Origin: Epiperipatus broadwayi
Taxonomy: Eukaryota > Onychophora > Udeonychophora > Euonychophora > Peripatidae
Reading direction: 5' to 3'
Assembly (NCBI GenBank): GCA_028023455.1
Contig: JAQFVV010006353.1
Coordinates: 1,922,001-1,986,000, forward strand
DNA length: 64,000 nt
Each line of letters starts with the position of its first letter. The stretch's first letter is position 1. Below the pieces are notes generated by a model. The model was not told the DNA's origin. It did not search any database and worked only from the letters and a program-made list of their open reading frames with translations. Of the stretch, positions 37,231-49,661 are shown piece after piece. The position numbers were made by a program, and so were the translations under genes.

Positions 37231-37916
37231 CTATAATAGAAGATTAAAAAATTAACACATAAATAAAATATACCATTATATACGTTCTAAAACAGCATTT
37301 AAATATGCAAAAATCTTTTTATATTTCTTTTATATTCGGGATTTAAAAACAAAGCAATATGACATATATTTCTAAATTAAATTCATCATATAAAAATGAT
37401 GCTAATCTCCAAATTATACCATATTGAATCTTAAAAAAGAACAATAAGAAAACTTGACATGAAGGAAAAACTGTCCCTCTTAACAAGTGCAAAAATTTCT
37501 CCTCCGAATCATAATCCAATAATATAAATAATTGAAATACTTCTTTCATGCACTTTCTCCAATGCGACACTTTATATAACACTCATAAAATATCTCACAG
37601 TTTTGACTGTTCTCAGAGCTTCTCCTAACGTTTAAAAAACTCTGTTAAAGATCCATACAAATTCCACTATTGCTTGTGATCTTTTGATTAAAGCAAATAT
37701 TAAATATTCTCCTTCCCTTTCATTAACTTTTTTGAATTGATTACATTATTACAATGAAATCACTTATCTATGCATTTTATGCAATGCAACACTAGAATTA
37801 AAGCTGACAGTTTTAATTGCTCAACATTCTTTCTTAGAGTAGCAATATACACAATACATTCATAAATATAAATAACCTATTTTAATAATTACCTCTTTAC
37901 AAAACATATTTTTAAA

Positions 37917-38300
37917 TAGAGGGATTTGAACTTAGGATTTTCAGTCTACATTAATCTTTCACTCCATCTCAAACATTGATACACATGACTGCACACACAT
38001 GGAAAAGATAAATGATTCATAATATACTTATTTCGTGCTGAACCAGCACTCATCAGTTGGGGCAGATCATATTCTCCCACACATATATACAATCAGTGCT
38101 TGACTTATATTAAAATAGCAATTCCTCAAATTTTAATGCACAGGCTTCAGTCTTCTCATCCTTCCAATAACCTAACTGTCCATTTCATTGACAATCAAAC
38201 AATGGAATTCTCAAAGCTCTTGGTGAATTTGATAATCACACCCATGTAGACATTACCCAATTTAACCCCTCATATTATTGGTCTATTATGTATCCATTTT
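37917..38300 (-). repeat. SINE-like repeat, tRNA-headed family
   Basis: Begins GAGGGATTTGAACTTAGGATT (B-box-like head on the minus strand). Contains AAAGATAAATGATTCATAAT, CAGCACTCATCAGTTGG, CACACATATATACAATCAGT and TTAATGCACAGGCTTCAGTC. Ends near ATGTAGACATTACCCAATTT, a distal part it shares with the 55.8-kb copy. Confidence 0.75.
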
Positions 38301-39516
38301 TTGTACCTAATAAAATCATAAATTATTTAGATTAATTCAATTTGATTTTTCTACGTACAAGTGTGACTAAATGCTCTATTCCAATAATAATGCGTAAACA
38401 TCATATTTATAAAAACATTTTGCATCTGGTATAGCAATAAAATCTTTGAAAATCTATACCCTATGTATAAATTTTATTTATTTTTTGTTAAAAAAATGAC
38501 AAAATTTTAATGTTAATGTTAAAAATTTGATTTTACTCAAAAATAGGTGATTTTATAAAATATAATCACATAACAGCCACAATCTTATCTAAATAATTAA
38601 TTTTCAATCTATTGTAAAGACAATCTATTCCTTAAGTAAAATATAGATTTCCTAGCTTATCTATACCATGAATCTTCATCTCCTTTACATAAGTAGGTTG
38701 CTTTGACCTCATAAAGAAGATTCATGGTTTAGATCAAGCCTGTGGCCATTATTATATGATTGCTTGGGAATAGGTATAATGCTTTACAATTGTTTTGTAA
38801 AAAAACTCATCAGAAAGGTTTCACAGTTGTAGAAAAAGTACCATTTGGCCAATAAAAATGCATACAATCTGTTAAAATAATTTTAATAATGATTATGAAT
38901 ACTATACACACCAGCATTATGCAAATAAATACACAGAGTTAGAGATATGTTATCCATTCCTCTATGTTAGTTAATTTCTCATTGATAAATTCTTGAGTAA
39001 TTGCATATCAAAAGGTTTTTTTAATTAATAAAAATGTTATTCATTTATACCCAAATATAACTTTTTTTTTACTTTGTAATTTTAAATATTGTTCAAAAAT
39101 GATTTTCTTTCTTGCTTAATACAGAATTTAACACAATATCTTTGGTAATAAAAATCAGACATTATAATTTATAATTCATAATAAAAACAGCAACACTTAT
39201 ATGTAAATTTCAAACATTTTTACATAGTTTCCTTGTATGTACAATATTATGTTACCTCCCTTGACATGGATACATATGCACTTTAACATGCAAATATATA
39301 TTATATGTAATGCATGCATTACAAGTAAACATTTATGTTATGATTTTATTGAAAATGCTATTAAGTAAATCATAAATAAAAATGACTCACAAAAACAGAA
39401 AAACTATAATTAACAACTTTAAAATAAATAAAGTTAATATTTTACTTTAAAAAAAAAATTTTTTTACATTTTATTTCTTTAAAATTTATTTATCATTTAA
39501 AAAATACTTTCTGTTA

Positions 39517-41713
39517 ACATGGTATTACCTTGAATATAAGACACATCTTTTTTTTCAAATTTGGGACACCTAAAAGAAGGGTGCATCTTAAATTTGAAAC
39601 AAAATTTTTTAACATCTTATTTCTGCTATTCTTTGCTTTATACTATACACACACATAGTATTATGATTGATATCCCCATGTAAAAAAGCCTGTTAAATCT
39701 TTTTTAATTAAAAGAAAAAAGATTTAACATTAAATGTCAATATTTTTTGGATTAATTTTACAAACAACTTTAACTCTATTTTAAAATGCTACTTTTAAAA
39801 TTATTTTGCCAATTTTACCATTATTTTATTGAGAAAACTGTATTGAATATCATTTAGAATTTTCTTACAACTAATAAATCATTTTAACAGTCTCTGATGT
39901 TTTAGTTTTGAATTTCAAAATAAAAATGAATGTTTTAGAAGATTTTAACATTATTTTTCTGATTTTACTATTGTAATATCAAGAAAACTGTACTGAATAA
40001 CCTTTAGAATTTTTTTACAACTAATAAATTAATAAGATTTAAATTTAAAGTTATAACAATGTGATAAAAACTTCCCTTCCAGTATGCTGATTGGTTGTTT
40101 ATTGTTCTCTAAACAAGAGAATGTCTGTCAATGATTTGGCAGTTCCTGATGTTTTCATTTTGAATTTCAAAGTGAAAACAAATGTTTTAGAATATTTTTT
40201 ATACATTTTTAATTTTTTTCAGAAAATTTGTGAAAATATTAACTATTTTAGAAGAATGATTTAGATTTCAATCGAAAAGTTTACTTTTACAGAAAATCAA
40301 TTGATAAAGAAATTATAATGTTTGGCTACAATTTACCATATAAGTAGATGACATTAAGCTTAAAATAAAAACAAAAATTATTATCTGATAATAATACCAA
40401 CAGGTATGACTTGTAAATTCCAAACCACTTGATGTGCCTGCTAAAAAACCCTTTACAGATAGAATGAAAACTCATCATGAAGCATAGTTAAATCAAGATC
40501 ATCCTTTGACACCAACTGGTAAAATAAAACAAGCTTCATCTTCTATAATAGCTCAGTGGGTTTTGCTGTCTTGGAAAGATATCCCTAAAAAATTATCAAA
40601 AAATCTTTCTTAAATGATGCATTGCTAACCATTTAAATGACAATGAAGATGATGTACCCTGGTGGAATAGTGAAGATGAATTCAAGTCCTGAAAGTGAAG
40701 ATATTGAAAGTAAAAGTACATCCGAGGAAGATTCACAATTAATTAGACAAGCTCACTGTATTTATATCAATTTCCATTTAAGTAAATAAAAATGTTTTTC
40801 AATAAAATTGTTTAAAATTTTCTTTTTCCAATTTTCCAAGCTTAACAATTTCGTACTTCATTATTCTGACATTTTTTCTTTGTCTCACACATCAATGTAA
40901 AATATATGATAAAATGATTACTACATATCATAAAATATTAAATTTGACTTCATTTGATAAATTTTTTTTATTTACTACTGAAATAAATTTAAAATGTTCA
41001 CATTTTGTTTCTGTAAATATTAAAAAAATAAAACCGTAATCAAAACTAAGATGTTAGATGTCATCATTTCTACAAAGTTTATTTTGAGTTTATAAAATCA
41101 ATGAAATCTTCTTTATTTCTGAATATTTATGCTTCGAAAGTTTAAGTTTTTTTTAATATTTATTGCAAATTTATGATTTTTTCTTACTTGTAAATATCAA
41201 GTAAATTGTTTACGTCATAGCTGCTCTTCAAATTTGCTTCTGGCCATATTTATGTTAGCTGCTAATATAACATAATATTTTTGAAACTAAAGTATTTCAA
41301 GTCAAAATAAGTTATTAATAATTTATATTTCTTGATATCTAATAAATAGAGTGCTAATTATTAAAAAAAAAAACGTAATAAATTAGCAAATAAACATGTT
41401 TTTTCATCATTGGAAATTTCAATGTCATAAAACACTGAATGTTTTACAGCCGTAGCAACACATAATGGTTGATCATGTCAAGGCAGAACTTATGTCTATT
41501 GTAAGAGTGAGATTTTGAATTTCTCACCTTTTAATGTGAAATTTTCACTGAAAAAGTTTATTATAATAAAGTATACCATTTTACATGCATTTTAACGTAT
41601 AATACTTATGGAAAAATTCGCCAGGGGTGAATTGGCCAAAAGATGTTTCTCTGTCATTTGAAGTATAGGTGAGTTAAAATTTACTCCGTCTTAAATTCGA
41701 AATAATACGGTGT
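39517..41713 (+). mobile_element. pogo/Tigger-like DNA transposon relic with terminal inverted repeats
   Basis: The ends at 39517-39544 and 41686-41713 are imperfect inverted repeats sharing GTATTA, then GAATATAAGAC / GAATTTAAGAC, about 27 bp with six or seven mismatches. The distance between them, about 2.2 kb, fits a pogo-family element. A decayed pogo/DDE transposase C terminus lies inside on the plus strand (separate entry). The right part of the element (about 40930-41440) has a diverged second copy at 5290-5800. A TA target duplication is seen on the left but not on the right. Inactive. Confidence 0.75.
40380..40745 (+). pseudogene. pogo/Tigger-like transposase, C-terminal remnant
   Basis: The reading changes frame but is continuous in meaning: IPTGMTCKFQ, PLDVPAKKPFTDRMK, LTPTGKIKQASSSIIAQW, LLSWKDIP, KSFLKCCIANHLNDNEDDV. 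This is the end of a DDE_1 (pogo/Tigger/jerky-like) transposase, where LQPLDVxxNKPFK, the W...SWxxIP helix and KSFxKCGIxNALDGxEDD are the standard landmarks. Stop codons and at least two single-base shifts interrupt it. The N-terminal CENP-B-type DNA-binding domain and the first catalytic acids are not recognisable. It lies centrally-right between the terminal repeats of the element, as expected. Confidence 0.8.
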
Positions 41714-42317
41714 GCTTAAAAAAGAATAGCTTCACTTCCTTTTTTTGTACATGGACAAGTGAATTAAGTAAAGACTAAATAACTTTTTTTAAATCTTTTC
41801 TATTAACAAATGGAAAATATATTCCCTGCTCTCTCTTTTGTACAGTGAACAATTTTCTCACTAAATTAAGATTTATATAACAAAGGCAAGTATTATAACA
41901 AATAGTTTATTATTATGTTGTATAACATTTAAGTTACTGATTTAATTTGTTTGCCTGTTTATTTATACCCTTAGCAGTGAAAATATACTGTAAAAATTTT
42001 TGCTGCATATGCTTAATAATTTAAATCATATTCTTGAAAATTAGAATTAAAAAGTTGATTAACATTATCATAGGAAAAAATTTAAAATGAAAAGCTGTAA
42101 AGCTATTAATAAAGACACATGGTAAAAAAAACATCAGTGATTGACATTAAAAATATGTATGCAAGACATTTCAGAAATTCTGATAAGCAGAATTAGAAAG
42201 TTGATTAATGCTGCAAAAATTTTTCAAATAAAAAACATAAAAGAAAAATGATTTTTATGCTTGTAAGCTTGTTTATTAAACTATCAACATCACATGATCA
42301 CCATTCTTCATGCTTAC

Positions 42318-42676
42318 ACAAGCTGTTTTTCACAGAGGCACAACTTTCCATACAGTAACGTCACTCAGTGCAAGCTAGAGTAATCAATGAATGCAGGAAG
42401 GTTTGGGCATAAAATCACTATCTAGTGTCTATTCATCCAATATCCCCAGACTAGTTTCTAGCTTGTGAAGGGTTGCATTAGATCCTAGTTGCAGTGCTCT
42501 CAGATCCAAGGCTCTTCAACGATGAAAGCCACAAGCTAGAAACAAGTCTGGGGATATTGAATGAGTAGGCACTAGATAAGGATTTTATGCACAAACCTTT
42601 CTCCATCTATTAGTTACTCTGGCTTGCACAGAGTGGCGCTACTGTATGAAGAGTTTTGTCTCTGTGAAAAGCTTGT
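42318..42676. mobile_element. Foldback element, same family as 51.0 kb
   Basis: Arms start ACAAGCTGTTTTTCACAGAG and end with its complement (TCTGTGAAAAGCTTGT). The inner part shares CATACAGTAACG, GTAATCAATGAATGCAGGAAGG and AATATCCCCAGACTAGTTTC with the 51-kb copy. The loop again carries a GATCCTAG / GATCCAAGG stem. More diverged between arms than the 51-kb copy. Confidence 0.82.
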
Positions 42677-43089
42677 TTATGCATTTAAAAGATTGACTTC
42701 AGCTGTTAACATGGGCAACAAATCCGAGTTTGAACATAATATCAATGAAAAAAATAATTTCCAAGCATGAAAATGAAAATAAAGTGATTTTCAATAGTAT
42801 AAATAAAAGCAGTTGTAATATACTGTTTAAACAAATGTTCAAGTAGAAAAGCAGACATAAAATAGTTTCTAATAGCACATCACCATGGAAACAAAAATAA
42901 TTGGAACATAGCATTAAAAAAAGATTTCCTAGTGAAGAAGTGGAAGGGAAGTGCCTTTTTATGGCATAAGTTTGTTTGGTTTTCACAGATGTCATACAAA
43001 TTATAATTTTGAATCAACAATAATAATCTACAAGCAAAATGTTTGCATTGCCAAATGTATGTAATATTAATACTATCTATGTTCTTTAC

Positions 43090-43215
43090 TAATGTTTACA
43101 ATGATTTTTTTACAACCCACTATTGACAGTTTGATTGCTCCAGCAATCTTCTTCAGAACTATAACAAACCTAATGCAAATACATGAATATAAATATACAT
43201 GAACATATAATTTTA
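43090..43215 (-). repeat. Inverted copy of the 48.6-kb hairpin repeat
   Basis: The minus strand reads TTCTGAAGAAGATTGCTGG, then AGCAATCAAACTGTCAATAG, sharing flanks TTTATATTCATGTATTT and CATTGTAAAC with 48560-48680. It lacks the G of GAAAC, so the ribozyme-like core is broken. Confidence 0.6.
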
Positions 43216-43372
43216 TATTATATATATATATAATGAGCATGCCAATAGCTCTTAACAAGGATTTAGAATATCCCTATTCCCAGAACGGTTTCATGCCTCT
43301 GGCTTTCCTCATTAGATAACATTTGTAATACAAGCTTATTAAATGAAGTCATGTGATAAATGGCTTGATTTC

Positions 43373-43384
43373 CTTGCAATATAT
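43373..43384. repeat. Left target-site duplication of the truncated RTE copy
   Basis: CTTGCAATATAT, identical to 43804-43815 on the other side of the insertion. The last bases overlap the start of the simple-repeat tail, so the true length may be 10-12 bp. Confidence 0.85.
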
Positions 43385-43803
43385 CATCATCATTATCAAC
43401 CATTATCAATCCACTGCAGGATGAAGGTCTCTCCAAGTTTAATCCAGCTTCTCCGATCTTTAGCTTCTCTTCTCCACATCACCCCTGCACACTTTCTTAT
43501 TTCATCCATCCATCTCACATGTGGTCTCTTTCTGGGTCTTTTACAATCTCTTGGAATCCCGTTTAAAATTTCAATTGTCCATCTATTATCATCTCTTCTA
43601 GCAATATGTCCAGCCCAACTCCACTTCAATCTTTTAATTTTTACAATGAGGTCAGTAACACCTGTTTGTTCTCTTACCCATACATTGTGTTTTCGATCTC
43701 TTTTTGTTACTCCCAACATACATCTCTCCATACTTCTATGAGTGGTCTGAAGTCTGTATTGCTCTTCTATTAAGTGTTGAAGTCTCAGATCCATAAGTAA
43801 GAA
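43385..43803 (-). mobile_element. 5'-truncated copy of the RTE element
   Basis: About 420 bp matching the 3' end of the element at 18474-21774 with only scattered differences. It carries the C-terminal tail ([49 protein letters not shown]) in one open frame and ends in the same short TCATCATTATC tail. A 12-bp direct repeat, CTTGCAATATAT, lies at 43373-43384 and again at 43804-43815 and looks like a target-site duplication. Truncation at the 5' end is the usual result of aborted target-primed reverse transcription. It has no endonuclease or RT core, so it is a dead copy. The window does not show which element supplied the machinery. Confidence 0.92.
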
Positions 43804-43815
43804 CTTGCAATATAT
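43804..43815. repeat. Right target-site duplication of the truncated RTE copy
   Basis: CTTGCAATATAT, matching 43373-43384. It runs on into a short AT microsatellite. Confidence 0.85.
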
Positions 43816-44423
43816 ATATATATTGTATGTATATGATTCATTTCAAACACACAGATATATTACTTAAAAAAAATTTCTTTTATATATAAAGATTTATGTG
43901 TACGTATATTATATGTGTAATATATAATTGATAAATTAATAAGTGGTGAATGAATATAATGTTGTAAGAAATGATATTTTAATATGTTATTTTTCTTATT
44001 AAATAATTAATATATTCAGTTATTTAGTTTTATTTCTGTAAAATAAAACATTAAGAAAAAAAGTGTCAAATAAAGTGATCTAGATAAGAGATTGGGATTT
44101 GAAAATGTACACGTGCAAAAGAGTGTGAAAGAATAGGAACGTCTGTTTAAACACAAAACGTTTTTAACACCTATTGCTGGTGACTATAGATTGCCAGTTT
44201 TGTTGTATTGTTTTTTTCTGTATCTAAGATTTTTTTTTTTAAAGAGAGAGAGGTGCTTTGAGGAAGTAAAAGGTGATTATTAATTTTCTTGTAAAATCGT
44301 GATAGTACATCAACTTGTCAAACTCTGATTTTTTATCTTTTATCTCAAGATAAGATATGCAGGTGGTCAGTTTCTTTGACCAAAGATTGGCAATATAAAT
44401 GAATAAAATGTTTAAAAGTCACT

Positions 44424-44590
44424 CAGTCATTTATTAGAGAGAGATGTAACTCAGTCATTATTATTAGAGAGAGATGTAACTCAGTCATTATTATTAGAGA
44501 GAGATGTAACTCAGTATTATTTTTTTTAGAGAGACAGAGCAGTCATTCAGTATTATTATTTTAGAGAGACAGACAGAGATGTAACTCTCA
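44424..44590. repeat. Short tandem repeat, ~30-bp unit
   Basis: Unit CAGTCATTATTATTAGAGAG plus AGATGTAACT. The first three copies are almost identical and the later ones are degraded with AGAGAGACAG. Confidence 0.85.
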
Positions 44591-47500
44591 CTCAATTTTT
44601 TCCTCGTTATTAATGTTGAAAAAAAAAGGAAAAAAGGAAAAGTGGGCGATTTGATTTTTTTTTTATTCTTTAAAAATTGAACAAGGGAAAAGAAGGAAAA
44701 GACTCTTGTATAAAGTCAAAATAGATGAAGATGTGCAGATATACAAGTAATTCCCAGAAATATTAATATTGGAAAAAGAGGGAAAATGGAACAAAATTGA
44801 ATTTATAAAAAGAAGTTATTGACAATTCTATGAAATGAGATTAACATATTTTTCTGAGTATAATACCATGACTCTGCATTGCTAAACCATTTTTTTCTGC
44901 TTCCTGATTAATACAGAATGAGTTAAAATCACTAATCTATTGTGGACTCATATACCAATCAAATAATAACCAACAAAATGAAAGAGTTTGAAGCCAATCA
45001 CACAAGCTATATGAAATGCTTCTTTTCTGGCTCCTGGTCTATTAAAGGCTCATTACCTTTGGATGAATGGAGAAGGGGAAGGAAGAGAAAAAGAAAATGT
45101 ATAAAATCCATATATAGCCAAGTTTGAAGCCATGAATCAAATTTTTGCTAAAGTTTACCTCAGTCATCTAAAATGTCTACAGCGATTATTTTTTTTAAAA
45201 ATGAGAGAGACAAGCAAATCCACCAGTACATACTTATTAAAAAGTATTTATAATAGCTTTTTTTTAAAATGGTAAAAGGAAGCCAATCAACAATAAATAA
45301 TTTTAGAATCAAAGAAACAAGCAAGTCAATTGATTCATGTTTATCTTAACAGTATCTGCAATAACTTTCTTTTTTATGGAGCAAAGACAAGCAGTCTGAA
45401 AATTCAAACTCAGGACATTTATAAGAAGTGAAAGTGATCGGGTAACTATGAACTTTCTTTAACAGATTTTTATTCTTACTTATTAAAAGTAAACCTTAAT
45501 TTACTGGTCAAAGCAATTTTTCTTTTGATACAGAAACATTAAAGACTTGTTTATCTATAGTTATTTGCAATATCACATAACATAGCACAAACATAGTTTA
45601 AATCTTTAAACTTAAATTTTTCATTATTTTTTTATTATTTTTTTTATATTATATATTGTAATGTTGAAATGTTTTTTTTTTTAATTGTTCTTCAGTTGTT
45701 AATGATAATGAGCAACCTATAAATATATGCATTTATAATGTTTTTTTTTATTTTATCTTGTTGCATATTAAAATTAATATCATGTATTTTATTTTCTTTT
45801 GCTAAAAGGTTGCAAAAAAATATTTTTATATATGTAATTTGTGGGTATACATTTTAAACATATATGTTAACATTACCGAATGTGTGCATGTGTAACTGCT
45901 TATACAAACATGTCAAGGAATAGGTTATATATAAATAGTTTAGGTGTGAGAAATTATAGAGCAAGGCTTACATATGAATGGAAGTGAAATAAAACACACA
46001 GGATACATATGAAATTTATTCTATGATATAATAAGTTAGGAAAGACTTAAGTAAGCATTCCATAAAATGTATTTTTTTAAGCCAGCTTATTTTAAAATAT
46101 CCAGAAATGACAAACCTATATATTAAGTTCATTTGCTTGTGCTTATATAAATTTTTATATTAATTTTTGTATTGAATTAATGTAATAATAAGTCATTTAT
46201 TTAATTATTGATTTGATTTTAAAGAAAGAAAGAAAGAAAGAAAGAGTAATAGTATTAATAAAATATAATTATATATATCTTAATTGATTTTCCGAGTTCT
46301 TATTAAAAAAATATTGTTGTGTTTTTCTTGTCTTGATTCTATCATTTTAATTCATCATCATTGCTCGCAGTTATTAATTATTATCACTCGTAAATATTGA
46401 GCAATCACTTGCTAATATTAAGCGCTCGCAAAATGTTAAGTAAACTAGAATGTTAATTTATCTTTGGGTATTTAAGGATTAGGCTTGATAATAACCAAAT
46501 TTTAGTAATTATAGTTCAATAATAGAAAGCTAAAAATTATGTTGTGTCCATGAGTTTTGATCATCCTCATCAAAGATGGATATTGTATTATTGATTAAAA
46601 TGTTTCAAATAATACTATACAAGAGTTATGATTGCCATCATCATCATTAATAAATTATAATCATTAAATCTAATGTTTAGCATAATTAATATATGTAGTA
46701 AATAAAGATTTATAGAAAGATGAATATCATGCATAGAGATTCATGATGATCATTCATCATCACTAGTATTATTAAATCCTGGTTTTAACTATAAAAGTAT
46801 TTTAGTAAATAACTATAAACTTATATAAATGCTAGTAAATATAATATTTAAATCTCAGTTTGAAATAGGATAATTTTTAATAAATGCATATGAGTTTATA
46901 AAGATTAATTTATTGTTGTGAGTTTATTAATAAGCTATGGCTAGTATCATCATCACTATTATTATCATTATTATTATGATATCACTATTATTATCATTCA
47001 TCATTATTATCATCATCATTATCACCTTTATATTGTGATAAATAATCTAGTTAAAAGGGCCATCAATATTAATAATGGTTTTCACGATGCTTGTTTAGAA
47101 GCCATTAATAAGATGATACTTGTCTGTTCATCAATATACATAAAATGAGCTAGCAATGTCTATAAGAATCTTTGATCTATAATATAAATTTTGGTAATAT
47201 TGGGATCTTGTAATTTTATCAATATAGATAAAATGTAAGAATGTCATTTTTTCATTAGTCATCCAAGTCATGTGTGATAAAAATGTACCGAATGAGTTTG
47301 AACTCAGTACACTCTAAACAGATATTTATTTAGATTTAAAACAATCTAGTGGCGCTCGTGGGAAAACATATATACTTAGCTAAATTGTATAAAGAGTGAT
47401 ATAATCCCTTTCCAACTTCATAATATTAACTTTATATAATATATATTTTATAAGTTGTCATGAATAGCACCAGTGTGTGCATGTGACCATGAATGGTCTT

Positions 47501-48054
47501 ATATGGTTGGAAAGAAGAATAGGAAGGATTCTTTGTTAAAAGAACCTAGTATGGGAGATAAGCATAATGCACTCCAGGAATCTCAAAGTGGGTGATTTTA
47601 TTCAGTTGCTATATTTAATATTCTTTTATTTGATGACAATGGCCAGTATGTTTTATTGTTCAAATGACATCCCCAATATTTAGATATTATTAAATCTTTA
47701 ATGATGATAGTTTTAATTGTCATTGTTGTTATTAAGTATTGAGTAATGAGATAATTTATTTATTTCATTATTAGCGTAACAGAATTAATGTTTAGGATAG
47801 TTGCAAATGGGCTATAATGTTATATTTAGTTATTGAATTATGGCAACTATCACTTCATCACTCATCTATTTATCTATACTGTGACAATGTTTACTTACTG
47901 TTACAAATAACAGATTGGATAAGCATATATGTTAATAAAGGACCATTTTCTATCAATTTATTATTATTTCTGTTACAAATGTCTTCTTTCAGTTACAAAT
48001 GTCCTTCTTTCCGTTACAATATATATATATAAATAACTACAACCATTAAATGTC
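44591..48054. other. Non-coding AT-rich DNA with simple repeats
   Basis: AAAG and ATT/ATC microsatellites, poly-T runs. The 61-codon frame at 44942-45127 (ending KRKRKCIKSIYSQV) shows no recognisable domain. Confidence 0.5.
46232..46256. repeat. (AAAG)n microsatellite
   Basis: About five to six units of AAAG. A longer ATT/ATC trinucleotide-rich stretch follows at 46938-47030. Confidence 0.9.
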
Positions 48055-48068
48055 TGTATTTTTAAATT

Positions 48069-48522
48069 ATATAATAATAATTCAAACAAATATATTTAAC
48101 ACAGTATTCAAAATTAAATAATATATTCTTTACCAGAAGTACTTTCAATTGTTTCACTGACAATCTTTATCAACTGTTAATACAAACGTACAAAAAATAA
48201 AAACTTGCATTACCCATCATTCAATCTATTCAAATTTCCCACAATTCTGTTGTCTTTATATTAGCTGATTGTAAAATTAAAGAGGCAATGATGATATCTA
48301 GGAATAGAGGTGGTTTGATGAATAAACAATCAGCTAATATAAAGACAACAGAATTGTGGGAAATTTGAATAGATTGAATGATGGGTAATGCAAGTTTTTA
48401 TTTTTTGTATGTTTGTATTAACAGTTGATAAAGATTGTCAGTGAAACAATTGAAAGTACTTCTGGTAAAGAATATATTATTTAATTTTGAATACTGTGTT
48501 AAATATATTTGTTTGAATTATT
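48069..48522. mobile_element. Near-perfect foldback element, ~200-bp arms
   Basis: 48069-48276 is almost exactly the reverse complement of 48329-48522: ATTCAAACAAATATATTTAA, CAGAAGTACTTTCAATTG, TTGCATTACCCATCATTC and CAATTCTGTTGTCTTTATAT all recur inverted. The loop is about 52 bp (TTAAAGAGGCAATGATGAT...). Arm identity is very high, so it is young or kept similar by gene conversion. Confidence 0.85.
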
Positions 48523-48594
48523 AATATATATATATATCAAATTTAAAATGTAAAATTATACATTCATGCATATTTATATTCATGTATTTATATT

Positions 48595-48670
48595 GTGTTT
48601 ATTATAGTTCTGAAGAAGATTGCTGGGGCAATCGAAACTGTCAATAGTGGATTATAAAAAAGCATTGTAA
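48595..48670 (+). repeat. Dispersed hairpin motif with a hammerhead-like core
   Basis: TTCTGAAGAAGATTGC, a four-base loop, GCAATCGAAACTGTCA, then ATAGTGG. GATTGC and GCAATC form a perfect 6-bp stem between CTGAAGA and GAAAC, the arrangement of a hammerhead ribozyme (CUGANGA - stem II - GAAA) except for one extra A before the stem. An inverted relative is at 43095-43170, and weaker ones are at 7505-7595 and 12105-12145. Such motifs are known in terminal repeats of Penelope-like elements; that link is inference here. Confidence 0.45.
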
Positions 48671-48837
48671 ACAGTAATAAGAAATATAGATAATATTAAT
48701 ATTATAAATAGTCAAAATAAAAGTCATAGATCAATTCATAGATCACATGACCCTATCTCTTAACTTTTAATTAAAAACAGGGGGGATCCATTCCCTCCAA
48801 CCTTATTAAAAAATCTTTCAGAGCCACACCTAAAAAA

Positions 48838-48858
48838 CCCCCCCCCCCCCCCCCACCC
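48838..48858. repeat. Poly-C run
   Basis: About 17 Cs with one interrupting A. Other G/C runs: 16501-16510 (G), 36864-36875 (C), 51470-51479 (C). Notable in such AT-rich DNA. Confidence 0.9.
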
Positions 48859-49661
48859 ATATGATTTGTGATAGTCAAGCATAAAATAAATTTATGTGGA
48901 ATTTACTGAAAACCCTAAGTGAGTCCATCAATAAACAAAAAAAAAATACAGAGTAGATTCGCTTGTACTTCAGCTTGGAAGCATTCAATTTAATGATAGA
49001 ATGCAATGCAGAGGCATGAATTATATATATTAATGTAATTTAAGGACAGCTGCAAGCTATTCTAAAATCACTAGAACTAATTAAAGGAAAAAGTTGAGCC
49101 TCATATTTAACAATCTAAATATTAAAATAATCTTCAGTCAATAGATGTATAAATAATTTTCCATAGCTCAAATATAGATGAAATTCATATGGAAATTATG
49201 AAAAACCCAAAGTGAGCTCATTATAAACGAATACAACTCTTTTAATAAATGAAAAAGTACATAGTGGACCCATCTGTATTTGGATTGTATATAAGCATTT
49301 AATTTATTGACATATTACAACACAGCATGAATTTATAATGATTTCAAAATAGCTTATAGTTGTCCTGCAATAACATATATATATAATTCACACTCTGCAT
49401 TTAATAGATCAATATATACAATACAAGCTAAAGTATATACGGGTCCATTGTAGTTTTTAATTTATTAACAGTTAGTTTACATATAGGTCACTGGAGGTTT
49501 TCAGCAGTATCCACATAAATATTATATAATTCTGTAAAACAAATAATAGAAATACTGTAAAAGTAGAATAATTTCGTGAATAGGGATATCACAACACATC
49601 TTTTATAACAAGAAATATAAGAAGTAATTAAAACTGAATGAGATGAAAACTTATATACTGA

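Noticed and set aside
37343-37582. 79-codon minus-strand frame just upstream of the Ig1 exon, considered as the missing first half of Ig1
   Set aside because: No Ig strand pattern (no G-D-x-V-x-L-x-C), no good splice donor in phase 1, and AT-type composition.
38655-38740. Small hairpin ACCATGAATCTTC / GAAGATTCATGGT
   Set aside because: The 13-bp stem has a loop of over 40 nt. Short inverted repeats of this kind are frequent in this window, so I give it no role.
44942-45127. 61-codon plus-strand frame with a basic C terminus
   Set aside because: No recognisable domain, no splice signals, and length expected by chance.
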